From Brevibacillus borstelensis (GTDB lineage Bacteria > Bacillota > Bacilli > Brevibacillales > Brevibacillaceae): DNA of 63,136 nt. Shown piece after piece: positions 9,117-17,524 of this stretch (positions are counted from its first letter, which is position 1; each line of letters starts with the position of its first letter). Both the position numbers and the translations under genes were made by a program. Location of the stretch: contig NZ_RHHO01000052.1 of assembly GCF_003710865.1 (NCBI RefSeq), forward strand, positions 1 through 63,136, written 5' to 3'. Under the pieces are notes generated by a model. The model made no database searches and had not been told where the DNA came from. It saw only the letters and a list, made by a program, of their open reading frames with translations.

Positions 9117-10178
9117 GTGATCCACGCAACCAATCAGCAAAACGCGCTCACGAACCATGCTGCTTCCCATGCTCCCTCCCTGCTTTATCTCAACAGGGAG
9201 GCCATCGCTTCACTGGGCGGGAACACGTCCGCCCTCTATGTCGAAGCCATCGCCGAGGTGCTCGCCAAGCACGCCCGCGGCCAATACGTCCAGCCGTTGA
9301 AGCCGTACCTGCGGACAGACGAAAAAGACGGCCATATCGCCGACCGGATTATTGCCATGCCTGCGCATGTCGGCGGGGAGGATTCCGTCTCCGGCATCAA
9401 ATGGATCGGCAGCAAGCATGACAATCCGGAAAAAAGAGGGCTGGAGAGAGCGAGCGGTCTGATTATTTTGAACGATCCTGTCTCACGCTACCCGATCGCG
9501 GTGATGGAGGCGGGCATGATCAGCAGCATGAGAACGGCGGCGGTCACGGTCGTGGCTGCCCGCCACTTGGCCAAGCAAGGGTTTGCCACCGTATCGTGCA
9601 TCGGCTGCGGACTCATCGCCAGACGGCAGCTCCAATCCCTGCTGGAACAATTCCCCCAGATTCAATCCGTCCATTTGTTCGACCTGCACGAAAAGGCGGC
9701 CCGGCAGCTCGCCCAGGATATGGCTGAAGCCTTCCCGGCTGTCGCTTTTGCCGTGGACCGATCAGCCGAGCAAGCGATTCGCCAGGGAGAAGTCGTCGTG
9801 ACGTGCACCGTCGCGGACCAGCCCTACATTCCGTTTGAATGGCTGCAAAAAGGGGCCTTTGTCAGCAATGTCTCGATTATGGACTTGCATAAAGAAGTGT
9901 TTATCCGCGCCGACAAGGTGGTTGTCGACGACTGGGAGCAGTGCAACCGGGAGAAAAAAGTGATCAACCAGCTCGTGTTGGAAGGAAAATTCTCGCGCGA
10001 GCGGCTGCATGCGGAGCTGGGCGAAATCGTCATCGGCGAAAAATGCGGCCGGGAGACAGACGAAGAAATCATTATCCTCAACCCGATGGGCATGGCTGTC
10101 GAGGACATCGCCTGCGCCCAAAAAATGTATCAGAGGGCAGTGGAGCTCGGGGTCGGCCTTCCGCTTTCCTTGTATTGA
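9117..10178 (+). CDS. sbnB: SbnB-like ACEGA dehydrogenase (2,3-diaminopropionate synthesis)
   Basis: A member of the ornithine cyclodeaminase/mu-crystallin family, 353 residues. SbnB oxidises and hydrolyses ACEGA with NAD to give L-2,3-diaminopropionate, 2-oxoglutarate and NADH. The nucleotide-binding stretch VSCIGCGLIARRQL is near residue 160, followed by the Rossmann acidic segment VHLFDLHEKAA. The GTG at 9117 is preferred over 9108 because GAGGTG sits six bases before it. Its product supplies the amine building block to the synthetases downstream, and 2-oxoglutarate as a possible further precursor. Confidence 0.92.
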   Translation: MIHATNQQNALTNHAASHAPSLLYLNREAIASLGGNTSALYVEAIAEVLAKHARGQYVQPLKPYLRTDEKDGHIADRIIAMPAHVGGEDSVSGIKWIGSKHDNPEKRGLERASGLIILNDPVSRYPIAVMEAGMISSMRTAAVTVVAARHLAKQGFATVSCIGCGLIARRQLQSLLEQFPQIQSVHLFDLHEKAARQLAQDMAEAFPAVAFAVDRSAEQAIRQGEVVVTCTVADQPYIPFEWLQKGAFVSNVSIMDLHKEVFIRADKVVVDDWEQCNREKKVINQLVLEGKFSRERLHAELGEIVIGEKCGRETDEEIIILNPMGMAVEDIACAQKMYQRAVELGVGLPLSLY

Positions 10179-10239
10179 CGCTTTGCTTTCCGAGCAACCT
10201 TTTCGGAATTTTTGAAAACGAAAGGCAGGGGATCCGGCA

Positions 10240-12096
10240 ATGAAACATGCAGAGGGTACCGTTCACCAAAAGCGGCCGCTGGAGGCAATGGAGGCACCGG
10301 AGCCATTGGAGCCGCTGGAGCCGCACAAGCCACTGGAGGCGCGGCTGGCCGAACATGCGGCAATCGAGCGGATTTTGAACGCCTATCTTCGCGAAAACGG
10401 CATTTTTGACCCGAGAGTCCAGCCTGATCAAAAACAGCTATCCATTCCGCTCACGGACGGGGCGATGTTTCGCCTTGACTTGCCCAACACCGGCGTTTCA
10501 CTCGCAGGGGAGATGAGCTTTTGGTCCAGAGGGGGGCAACACGCGTATGGCACCTCTTTCTATCAAACAACGGGGTCTTCCTATCAAAAGGTGGAAGGCT
10601 GGCAGCTGATTCATTTTATCCTCGATGAGCTTTCCTGCCTGGAAAAGAACGAAGACATTCGCCTCCAAAAGAAAGGCGAACTGCTTCTGAACATCCAAAA
10701 CAGCGTGCAAAAAACAGAAAGCTACCTTCGGCATTTCCTGCTCCAGCAAAAGACTCGGCATCCGTCCCACGGCTTTCTTCCGTCGGAACAATCGCTCTTT
10801 CGCGGCCATCCGTTTCACCCGACCCCGAAGAGCTCGGAAGGATTCGCCAAAGGGGAGCTGCGCAGGTTCGCACCGGAGCTGGGGGCGTCATTTCAGCTGC
10901 ACTATTTGGCTGTTTCCCCTGAGCTGATCGTGGAGGAGTGGATTCAAGCCCCTGAAGGGGACAGCCAGGAAGCTTGCATCCCGCAAGGTGTTCGGAAAGC
11001 GGCGGCATCAAAAGCGGAGAGGGGAAGAGAACATTACAAGCTGCTTCCTTGCCACCCGTGGCAGGCACACTACCTTTCCTCGCGCGAGCCATTCCGGAGC
11101 CTTTTTCTTGCGGGAAAAATCACCGATCTGGGGCCGCTGGGAGAGCGCACATATCCCACTTCGTCGGTGAGGACCGTCTGGGAGCCTGGACACTGCTGCC
11201 AATACAAGCTGCCGCTCCATGTGCGCATCACGAACTTTGTCAGAGTAAACACGCAGGAGCAAATCAAGCGGACGATGGATGCGGCGAAAATCGTCCGGCA
11301 CGAACAGGAAGCCTTTTATACCGAGCGCTTGCAGGTATTGATGGAATACGGGTATCGGAGCATCTCCCTGCCGGATGTTCCCCCTCAGGAAAACGACCTG
11401 TTCATGCAGGAATGCGCCGTTGTCTTTCGGGAAAATCCGCCCGAGCTGATGGGCAAGGAAAGTCCTGCCTTCGTCGTCGGCTCCTTGATGGAAACGCCGC
11501 CCGGCGAGACCGAACCCGCTTTATTCCGTGCCATGCGGGACCACGAAGAGAGCCGTTTGCCCGATCTGGGCGATTGGTTCCGGCAGTACCTTGCGATCAG
11601 CATGCTGCCAATCCTCTCGCTTTTTGCGGAAATGGGAGTGAGTCTGGAAGCACACGCCCAAAATTCGCTGGTCAAGCTGGAGAACGGCTGGCCCGTCAAG
11701 CTGTACGTGCGCGATCTGGAGGGCATCAGCGTAGACCGGCAAGTCGCCATTGGCAAGGGCTGGGTCGGCGGACTGGTAGATGCGGACAGCCCGGTTCTCT
11801 ATACGCGGGAGCAGGCGTGGCTCCGTTTGCAATACTACTTTTTTGTCAACCACCTCGGCTATGTCGTCCGTACCCTTGCCAAATACGGCGGGCAGGACGA
11901 GTCCGCGTTCTGGAGCATAGTCAGAAATACCCTGCTGGAGCAGCGCCAGCGCCTCTTGTCCAAGCGAATGGCAGACTGCATCGATGCTTTGCTGCATGAC
12001 CAAACCTTGCCGGCAAAAGCCAATCTGGTCAGCATCTTTCAGCGGAGAGGCGAATCGCCGCTCTATGTCGACATTCCCAATCCGATACGCTGCTGA
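10240..12096 (+). CDS. IucA/IucC family NIS siderophore synthetase (first of two)
   Basis: A nonribosomal-peptide-independent siderophore synthetase that adenylates a carboxylate such as citrate or 2-oxoglutarate and couples it to an amine. The 618 residues are slightly longer than the usual 580-600. ATP-binding motif GHPFHPTPK spans residues 189-197; HPWQ is near 273, and the C-terminal ferritin-like part carries HAQN near 471 and RDLEG. It occupies the place of sbnC in S. aureus clusters, but its substrate class (A, B or C) cannot be fixed by eye. Residues 13-34 are a low-complexity Leu/Glu/Pro stretch encoded by GGAGCC-type repeats and look like an added N-terminal tail. ATG follows AGGGGAT. 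Confidence 0.92.
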   Translation: MKHAEGTVHQKRPLEAMEAPEPLEPLEPHKPLEARLAEHAAIERILNAYLRENGIFDPRVQPDQKQLSIPLTDGAMFRLDLPNTGVSLAGEMSFWSRGGQHAYGTSFYQTTGSSYQKVEGWQLIHFILDELSCLEKNEDIRLQKKGELLLNIQNSVQKTESYLRHFLLQQKTRHPSHGFLPSEQSLFRGHPFHPTPKSSEGFAKGELRRFAPELGASFQLHYLAVSPELIVEEWIQAPEGDSQEACIPQGVRKAAASKAERGREHYKLLPCHPWQAHYLSSREPFRSLFLAGKITDLGPLGERTYPTSSVRTVWEPGHCCQYKLPLHVRITNFVRVNTQEQIKRTMDAAKIVRHEQEAFYTERLQVLMEYGYRSISLPDVPPQENDLFMQECAVVFRENPPELMGKESPAFVVGSLMETPPGETEPALFRAMRDHEESRLPDLGDWFRQYLAISMLPILSLFAEMGVSLEAHAQNSLVKLENGWPVKLYVRDLEGISVDRQVAIGKGWVGGLVDADSPVLYTREQAWLRLQYYFFVNHLGYVVRTLAKYGGQDESAFWSIVRNTLLEQRQRLLSKRMADCIDALLHDQTLPAKANLVSIFQRRGESPLYVDIPNPIRC

Positions 12097-12145
12097 AGAG
12101 CGACAAACCGTACACGAACTGCCTTTACCACGAAGGGGTGAAACC

Positions 12146-13996
12146 ATGGAGAACGTTATGAGCAAATCTTTTGATCCCGCTCTCCCGATGCAGGATTGGG
12201 AGGCCGCCTTGCGCAGTCCCGAATACGCCAAGGTACGCAGACGGATTTTCCGGCAGATCGTGGAATCCCTGATCTACGAAGAGCTGGTCGAGGAAAAATC
12301 GCTGGCGCTTCCTGACGGCGAGAGGGGATTCGTGCTGGAGGGCCGCACCCGGACAGGAAAACCGGTGCAATATCTTTGCCGCGGCCAAAGGAAGCTGAGC
12401 TACGCGAGGGTCCGTTTGACGGCCGCACCCATCATGAGAAGGGTAGACGGCAACGAGACGGAAGCCGTTTGCCTGGCAACCTTTCTCGAAGAAATCGGCC
12501 CGACCGCCAAAGAGGAGCCGAAGCAGTTGGAAGGCTTTCTCAAGGAAATCCGCCAAACGCTGCTTCATGACACGCACGCCAAGTTTCTGCAGACGAAGCG
12601 TCCGCCCGCTTCCCCGGCCCACAGCTATGCCGAGCTGGAAGGAGACATTCTGGACGGCCATCCGTACCACCCTTGCTACAAGTCAAGGATCGGCTTCAGC
12701 CCGGCGGACAATGCGGCCTATGGCCCCGACTTCAAGCCGTTGTTCAAGCTCTTCTGGGTAGCCGTGCACAAGCAGCGCGCCGTCGTCTCCTCCTCGGCGG
12801 GACTGGATGTTGAGGAATTTCTGAGAAGCGAGCTGGGAGAAGCTTTGTACCGCACGTTCGCCGAGCAAATCCGAAGCCGGGGATACGATCCAAAGGAGTA
12901 CGCGCTCGTGCCTGTTCACCCGTGGCAGTGGGAGAGGAAAGTTGCGGACGCCTTTTTCGAGCAGATCGGCAGCGGACAGCTTCTTCTTTTGGGGGAGGGT
13001 ACCGATGCTTACAGCCCCCAGCAGTCCATCCGCACACTGACCAACCGGACGTCTCCCGGGAAGGCGTACGTCAAGGTTTCGCTGGGCATCCAGAATACGT
13101 CGGCAAGCCGCATTCTCGGCCATCATCATGTGGAAAACGCCGCGATTGTCTCCGATTGGCTGGAGTCGATCCGCAAAAGCGATCCTTACTTGCGGGACGA
13201 ACACCGTGTGGTCTTGCTGCAGGAGGTGCTGGGCGTCCACTTTTCCGATCCGGATCTGCCCGAAGCCGTTCAAAGGGAGATGTACGGTTCATTGGGCGCG
13301 ATTTGGCGGGAAAATGTGTCCCTTTATCTGGACTCGGACGAAAGCGCCGTTCCCTTTACGGCGCTGTGCCACATCGGTGCGGACGGCATTCCTTTCATTA
13401 ATGCATGGGTCCAGACATACGGCTTGCCTGCATGGCTGAAGCGCGTGCTGGAAGCCTCCATTCTCCCGCTCGTGCATTTCATGTATGCCCACGGCATCGC
13501 CCTGGAATCGCATGCCCAAAACATGGTGCTGCTCCACCGCAACGGAATGCCCACGCGGGTCGCTCTGCGCGATTTTCCCGGAGGCATCCGCTACTACACA
13601 GGGGAATTGGCCGATAAAGCGTCCCAGCCCCATCTGAAGGCTCCGCCTGCCTTCCATTCCAATGTGATTTCGTCCATGGCCACCGAGCAGGCTTCCGAGG
13701 TCACCGACTTTTTGCACGATGCGTTTTTCCATATCAACCTGTCGGAGTTTGCCATGTTCCTGGAGGACCAGTATGGTTTTTCCGAGCACACCTTTTGGGC
13801 GATGGCTGCCGAGATTATTCTTGCTTACCAAAAGCAATTCCCTCAGCTTCGCGAACTGTTCGCCAAGCTCGATCTGTTCCAGGAGAACGTGCTGGTCGGG
13901 CAATTGACGATCCGCCGTTTATGCGGAGAAACCCTGTACCGGGAGCATGCGGTTCCCAATCCGCTGCACAGCGCCTTGAAGGAGCTGATGGTATGA
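12146..13996 (+). CDS. IucA/IucC family NIS siderophore synthetase (second of two)
   Basis: A 616-residue NIS synthetase distinct from its upstream neighbour. It has GHPYHPCYKSRIGF near residue 171, HPWQ near 258, RTLTNRTSPGKAYVKVSLGI near 300 and HAQN with RDFPGG near 456-470. The ATG at 12146 follows GAAGGGGTG; the frame extends further upstream, but only by overlapping the preceding gene without a ribosome site. Its stop overlaps the sbnH start. In the staphyloferrin B pathway three such enzymes act (SbnE, SbnF, SbnC); only two are encoded here, so this one may cover two steps or the product may be shorter. Confidence 0.92.
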   Translation: MENVMSKSFDPALPMQDWEAALRSPEYAKVRRRIFRQIVESLIYEELVEEKSLALPDGERGFVLEGRTRTGKPVQYLCRGQRKLSYARVRLTAAPIMRRVDGNETEAVCLATFLEEIGPTAKEEPKQLEGFLKEIRQTLLHDTHAKFLQTKRPPASPAHSYAELEGDILDGHPYHPCYKSRIGFSPADNAAYGPDFKPLFKLFWVAVHKQRAVVSSSAGLDVEEFLRSELGEALYRTFAEQIRSRGYDPKEYALVPVHPWQWERKVADAFFEQIGSGQLLLLGEGTDAYSPQQSIRTLTNRTSPGKAYVKVSLGIQNTSASRILGHHHVENAAIVSDWLESIRKSDPYLRDEHRVVLLQEVLGVHFSDPDLPEAVQREMYGSLGAIWRENVSLYLDSDESAVPFTALCHIGADGIPFINAWVQTYGLPAWLKRVLEASILPLVHFMYAHGIALESHAQNMVLLHRNGMPTRVALRDFPGGIRYYTGELADKASQPHLKAPPAFHSNVISSMATEQASEVTDFLHDAFFHINLSEFAMFLEDQYGFSEHTFWAMAAEIILAYQKQFPQLRELFAKLDLFQENVLVGQLTIRRLCGETLYREHAVPNPLHSALKELMV

Positions 13997-15234
13997 ATCT
14001 GCCGTATCCACCAGGTCCCCTGAACCAGTTAAATCAACTGGCTCGGATCATCGAGGAAAAAAAGCGCACCCAAGACCAGCCGATATGTGCCTATTTGTAC
14101 GATCTGGAGGGACTTTCCCGGCATGCCGAGGAAGTGACACGCGCACTTCCTCCTTCCTGCCGGCTGTTTTACGCGATGAAGGCCAACTCCGACCCGGAGA
14201 TTCTGAAAACGCTCAGCGGGCGTGTGCACGGCTTTGAGGTGGCTTCCCTCGGCGAAGTGATGAAGGCGCGGGCCGCAAGTGAACGGACCCCTGTCATCTT
14301 CGGCGGGCCAGGGAAGACGGATGAGGAAATCAGAGGAGCGATTGAGCAGCGGGTCACGCTCTTGCATGTGGAGAGCATGCACGAGCTGAAAAGAGTCGAA
14401 CACATTGCCGCAGCCATGAACAGGACCGTCCCCATCCTCCTCCGCATCAATCTGAGCGGACCCTTCCCGCAAGCGACTCTCGCCATGGCAGGGACGCCGA
14501 CGCAGTTTGGCATCGACGAATCGCTCGTCGGAGAAGCGATCCATCTGGCGTTGTCCTGCCCGCACATTTCGCTGGAGGGCTTCCATCTGCACTCGCTGTC
14601 CAACCAGCTCGACTGGCGCAGCCATCTGGCGCTGCTCGCCTATTATTTTGACAAGGTGGATGGCTGGTCCGGGCAATACGATATCAACATCTCTACGATC
14701 AACGTCGGGGGCGGGATCGGGATCAATTACGCTGACATCGGCAGCCAGTTTGGATGGAGCGAGTTTGCCGACGGCCTTTCCCGTCTCATCAGCGAGCGGA
14801 ACAAAGAGGGGACCTCGATTCTGTTTGAATGCGGGAGGTTTTTGACAGCAGCCTGCGGCTACTATGCCGCGGAAGTGATCGACATCAAGAAAAACCACGG
14901 CAAGCATTTTGTCATCGTCAGGGGAGGGACGCACCATTTCCGTCTGCCGGTGTCCTGGCAGCACAACCATCCATTCGCCGTCGTGCCGCTGGACATCTGG
15001 AACTATCCGTTCGAGCGGAAGGAAATCAAGGACAGCGATGTGACCATCGTCGGCCAGCTTTGCACGCCGAAAGACGCATTTGCCAGGGATGTGCCCATCG
15101 ACCGCATCCGTATCGGTGACGTGGTTCTCTTTTTGTACGCCGGGGCGTACGGGTGGGCGATTTCACACCACGATTTCCTCAGCCACCCTCATCCCGAGCA
15201 CATGTATTTGACAAACACATCTGTTCTCACATAG
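13993..15234 (+). CDS. sbnH: SbnH-like PLP-dependent decarboxylase (type III fold)
   Basis: A 413-residue decarboxylase of the ornithine/diaminopimelate group. SbnH removes CO2 from citryl-diaminopropionate to give citryl-diaminoethane. The PLP lysine is K63 in FYAMKANSD; the glycine-rich phosphate loop reads NVGGGIGI, and FECGRFL lies near residue 275. ATG overlaps the preceding stop (ATGA), so translation is coupled to the synthetase that would make its substrate. Because a decarboxylase of this type has no role in simple citrate-amine siderophores, its presence supports a staphyloferrin-B-like route. Confidence 0.9.
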   Translation: MNLPYPPGPLNQLNQLARIIEEKKRTQDQPICAYLYDLEGLSRHAEEVTRALPPSCRLFYAMKANSDPEILKTLSGRVHGFEVASLGEVMKARAASERTPVIFGGPGKTDEEIRGAIEQRVTLLHVESMHELKRVEHIAAAMNRTVPILLRINLSGPFPQATLAMAGTPTQFGIDESLVGEAIHLALSCPHISLEGFHLHSLSNQLDWRSHLALLAYYFDKVDGWSGQYDINISTINVGGGIGINYADIGSQFGWSEFADGLSRLISERNKEGTSILFECGRFLTAACGYYAAEVIDIKKNHGKHFVIVRGGTHHFRLPVSWQHNHPFAVVPLDIWNYPFERKEIKDSDVTIVGQLCTPKDAFARDVPIDRIRIGDVVLFLYAGAYGWAISHHDFLSHPHPEHMYLTNTSVLT

Positions 15235-15268
15235 CCATCCCGAGTGGCAAGGTAAAAAGGAGGCACTC

Positions 15269-16033
15269 ATGTCAGAGGTTTTGCTGTCACTGCAATTGAT
15301 CGAGCTGGACCAAATGTCGCTACACGAAGAGCATGAACCGTCGAGGCTTGAACGTGTCAGCCAGTCGATGCGGGAGGATGGGTTTTTGCGCCATCCGATC
15401 CTGGCGACGGAAATGAGAGACGGCCGCTATCTGGTGCTGGATGGAGCCCACCGCATCGGCGCTCTTCGGCTGCTGGGGTATTGCAAGGTGCCTGTACAGG
15501 TAGCGAGGCAGGACGATTTCTCCATCGAGGCGTGGCATCATCTCGTTCCTGCAGACGCGGGGGTACAGCAGCTTTTTGAGGACCCTTCCCTCCACTGGAC
15601 GGCGGGGAGCGGAGCTGCTGCACAGCGACAAGGCTGGCTGGAGATCGTGGATGAGCACGGCAATGTGCGGGCCCTGGATTGCGGAGTTCGCCACGACTTT
15701 CTGGAGGCTTGGCACAAGGTCGTTTCCGCATACAACGCCCGCGGAGCGGTCAAACGGGTCCCTGCCGGAACCTGCCTTCTGCCGGACAGCGGGATGCTAT
15801 TGATCAGATTCAAGCCGCTCTCGTACGCGGAGCTGGAACGCGTGATGGAAGCAGGGCGCGTGCTCCCGGCAGGGGTCACCCGCTTCCAGATCAACGGTCG
15901 CTTGCTGAACCTGAAAATCCCTCTTCACCTGCTGCACAGAGATTCCGACGTTTCGGAGTGGGAGAGGCTGCGGCATGTTTGGCGTCGCTCTCTGCGTTTA
16001 TATACTGAACAAGTTTATTTATGTGAAATATAA
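15269..16033 (+). CDS. sbnI: SbnI-like ParB/Srx-fold protein (serine kinase and/or regulator)
   Basis: A 254-residue protein with an N-terminal ParB/sulfiredoxin-like domain: SMREDGFLRHPILA, then LVLDGAHRIGALRLLG at about residues 55-70, where DGAHR (58-62) matches the conserved DG-HR motif. SbnI of S. aureus makes O-phospho-L-serine, the SbnA substrate, and also acts as a heme-responsive activator. It closes the operon, 34 bases after sbnH, with AAAAGGAGGC before ATG. The kinase role is inferred from position and fold. Confidence 0.8.
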   Translation: MSEVLLSLQLIELDQMSLHEEHEPSRLERVSQSMREDGFLRHPILATEMRDGRYLVLDGAHRIGALRLLGYCKVPVQVARQDDFSIEAWHHLVPADAGVQQLFEDPSLHWTAGSGAAAQRQGWLEIVDEHGNVRALDCGVRHDFLEAWHKVVSAYNARGAVKRVPAGTCLLPDSGMLLIRFKPLSYAELERVMEAGRVLPAGVTRFQINGRLLNLKIPLHLLHRDSDVSEWERLRHVWRRSLRLYTEQVYLCEI

Positions 16034-16071
16034 ATAACATGCCGCTACAGCCACAGACGACAAAATAGAAA

Positions 16072-16113
16072 CGGATCATCAGGCGCTTGACGTCCTTGAT
16101 GATCCGCTTTTTT
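16072..16113 (+). terminator. Terminator of the sbn-like operon
   Basis: CGGATCATCA and TGATGATCCG pair around a 15-base loop, followed by CTTTTTT. Confidence 0.92.
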
Positions 16114-16124
16114 CTGTCTGTCCC

Positions 16125-16220
16125 GAACAGTTGGTGCTTGTACCGGGCAGCGCTTTTCCGGGTAGTTTATGCTAGTACCGGCCGAACAGTTCATGCTTGC
16201 ATGTATCACATGCTTGTACC
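16125..16220. repeat. Imperfect direct repeats (TGCTTGTACC type)
   Basis: TGCTTGTACC occurs at 16135 and 16211, with variants TGCTAGTACC at 16170 and TGCTTGCATG at 16194. GAACAGTT precedes two of them. The array lies between the convergent sbnI and glcF ends and touches the glcF stop. Confidence 0.5.
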
Positions 16221-17524
16221 TATAAGTTGATGCCGCACCTTTCGGCCAAATATTCCACCAGGTGGACGGCCCGCATCCGGTCGTTCAAGTTTTCCCGCTC
16301 GATGCCGAGCTTCATTTGCAAAAGGCAGCCCGGGTTTGTCGTGACAATCGTGGTGGTCTGCGTATCTTTGACGTGCTTCATTTTGTAGTCGAGGATTTCC
16401 ATCGAGGCATCGTACTGCACGATGTTGTAGATCCCCGCCGAACCGCAGCACATATTGGCCTCTTTCATCTCGACCAGCTCCACGTTTGGCAGGCCTTTGA
16501 TCAGCCCCAGCGGGTCTTCGGTCACTTTTTGGACGTTTGTCATATGACAAGAACGCTGGTACGTGACTCTCTCTGCCGGTCTCTCCTGTCCCTTGATCCC
16601 GCCGCACAGGGCGAGCACCTGGGAAATGTCTTTCGTTTTCCCGGCAAATTGGCGGGCCCGCTCAGCCCATTCCGGTTCGCCCGCGAGCAGGTGGTCGTAT
16701 TCCACCATCATCGCGCCGCAGCCGCCGGCGTTGTTCACGATGAAATCGACTTCCGCCTGTTCAAAAGCGACAATATTTTGCTTCGCCAGCTTTCTGCTTT
16801 CGTCCAATTCCCCCGTGTGGGCATGCAGCGCGCCGCAGCACGTCTGCTTCTCGACTACGATCACATCGCAGCCGACCTCGGCCAGAAGCTGGACGGACAG
16901 ATGATTGATCCTTCTGAACATGGCGTCCATGACGCAGCCGACAAAGAAGGCGACCGTGTATTTCTTTTCACCCTTGGCTCTCGTTACCGCAGGCAAGCTG
17001 GAGCGCTCGCCCGGCGATACCGGAGCCGGCATGATTTTTTCAAATTCACCCAGATGAGCAGGCAGCTTCTCCATCAGCCCGCTTTTTCTCGCGAGCTTTT
17101 GGACACCTGTTTTTTCATACAGCCACATGGCGTTGCCGATCAGCTTCATCGCCCTGCGGCTGGGGAAAACCTTTTTGAACAGCGTGTTTCTGAGCGCTTT
17201 TACCGGTACGGAAAACTTCTTGCGCCGCGTCACGGCTGCACGAGCCGATTCCAGGATCGCGCCGTATTCCACACCTGTCGGACAGACCGTTTCGCAGGCC
17301 CGGCAGCCGAGGCACAGATCCAGCGGCTCCTCCAGTACCGAAAGATCCTTGATTTTCCCCTCGCCGGCCATCTTGACCAGGTTGATCCGGCCGCGCGGGG
17401 AATGCGTTTCCTTGCCCATTGTCAAATAAGTGGGACAGGCGGGCAGACAGTAGCCGCACTGCACGCATTTGCTGGTTTTGTCGTAATTCAGTTCCGCACG
17501 CAATGCTGCAAGATTCTCACTCAT
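16220..17524 (-). CDS. glcF: Glycolate-oxidase-type iron-sulfur subunit (GlcF-like)
   Basis: A 434-residue electron-transfer subunit. Two 4Fe-4S motifs are clear: C20-x2-C23-x2-C26-x3-C30-P and C71-x2-C74-x2-C77-x3-C81-P. Two CCG (heterodisulfide-reductase-type) domains follow, with cysteine pairs in the QTCCGALHAHTGE and EANMCCGSAG segments. It would pass electrons from the flavin subunit GlcD to the respiratory chain. Its ATG overlaps the glcD stop. The natural substrate could be glycolate, D-lactate or D-2-hydroxyglutarate. Confidence 0.9.
   Translation of the reverse strand: MSENLAALRAELNYDKTSKCVQCGYCLPACPTYLTMGKETHSPRGRINLVKMAGEGKIKDLSVLEEPLDLCLGCRACETVCPTGVEYGAILESARAAVTRRKKFSVPVKALRNTLFKKVFPSRRAMKLIGNAMWLYEKTGVQKLARKSGLMEKLPAHLGEFEKIMPAPVSPGERSSLPAVTRAKGEKKYTVAFFVGCVMDAMFRRINHLSVQLLAEVGCDVIVVEKQTCCGALHAHTGELDESRKLAKQNIVAFEQAEVDFIVNNAGGCGAMMVEYDHLLAGEPEWAERARQFAGKTKDISQVLALCGGIKGQERPAERVTYQRSCHMTNVQKVTEDPLGLIKGLPNVELVEMKEANMCCGSAGIYNIVQYDASMEILDYKMKHVKDTQTTTIVTTNPGCLLQMKLGIERENLNDRMRAVHLVEYLAERCGINL

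Noticed and set aside
10974..11999. 341-codon plus-strand frame inside the first NIS synthetase
   Set aside because: Off-frame shadow of a conserved synthetase; Cys/Arg-rich translation.
13795..13992. Upstream extension of the sbnH frame
   Set aside because: It overlaps the preceding synthetase; the ATG at 13993 in the ATGA overlap is the normal coupled start.
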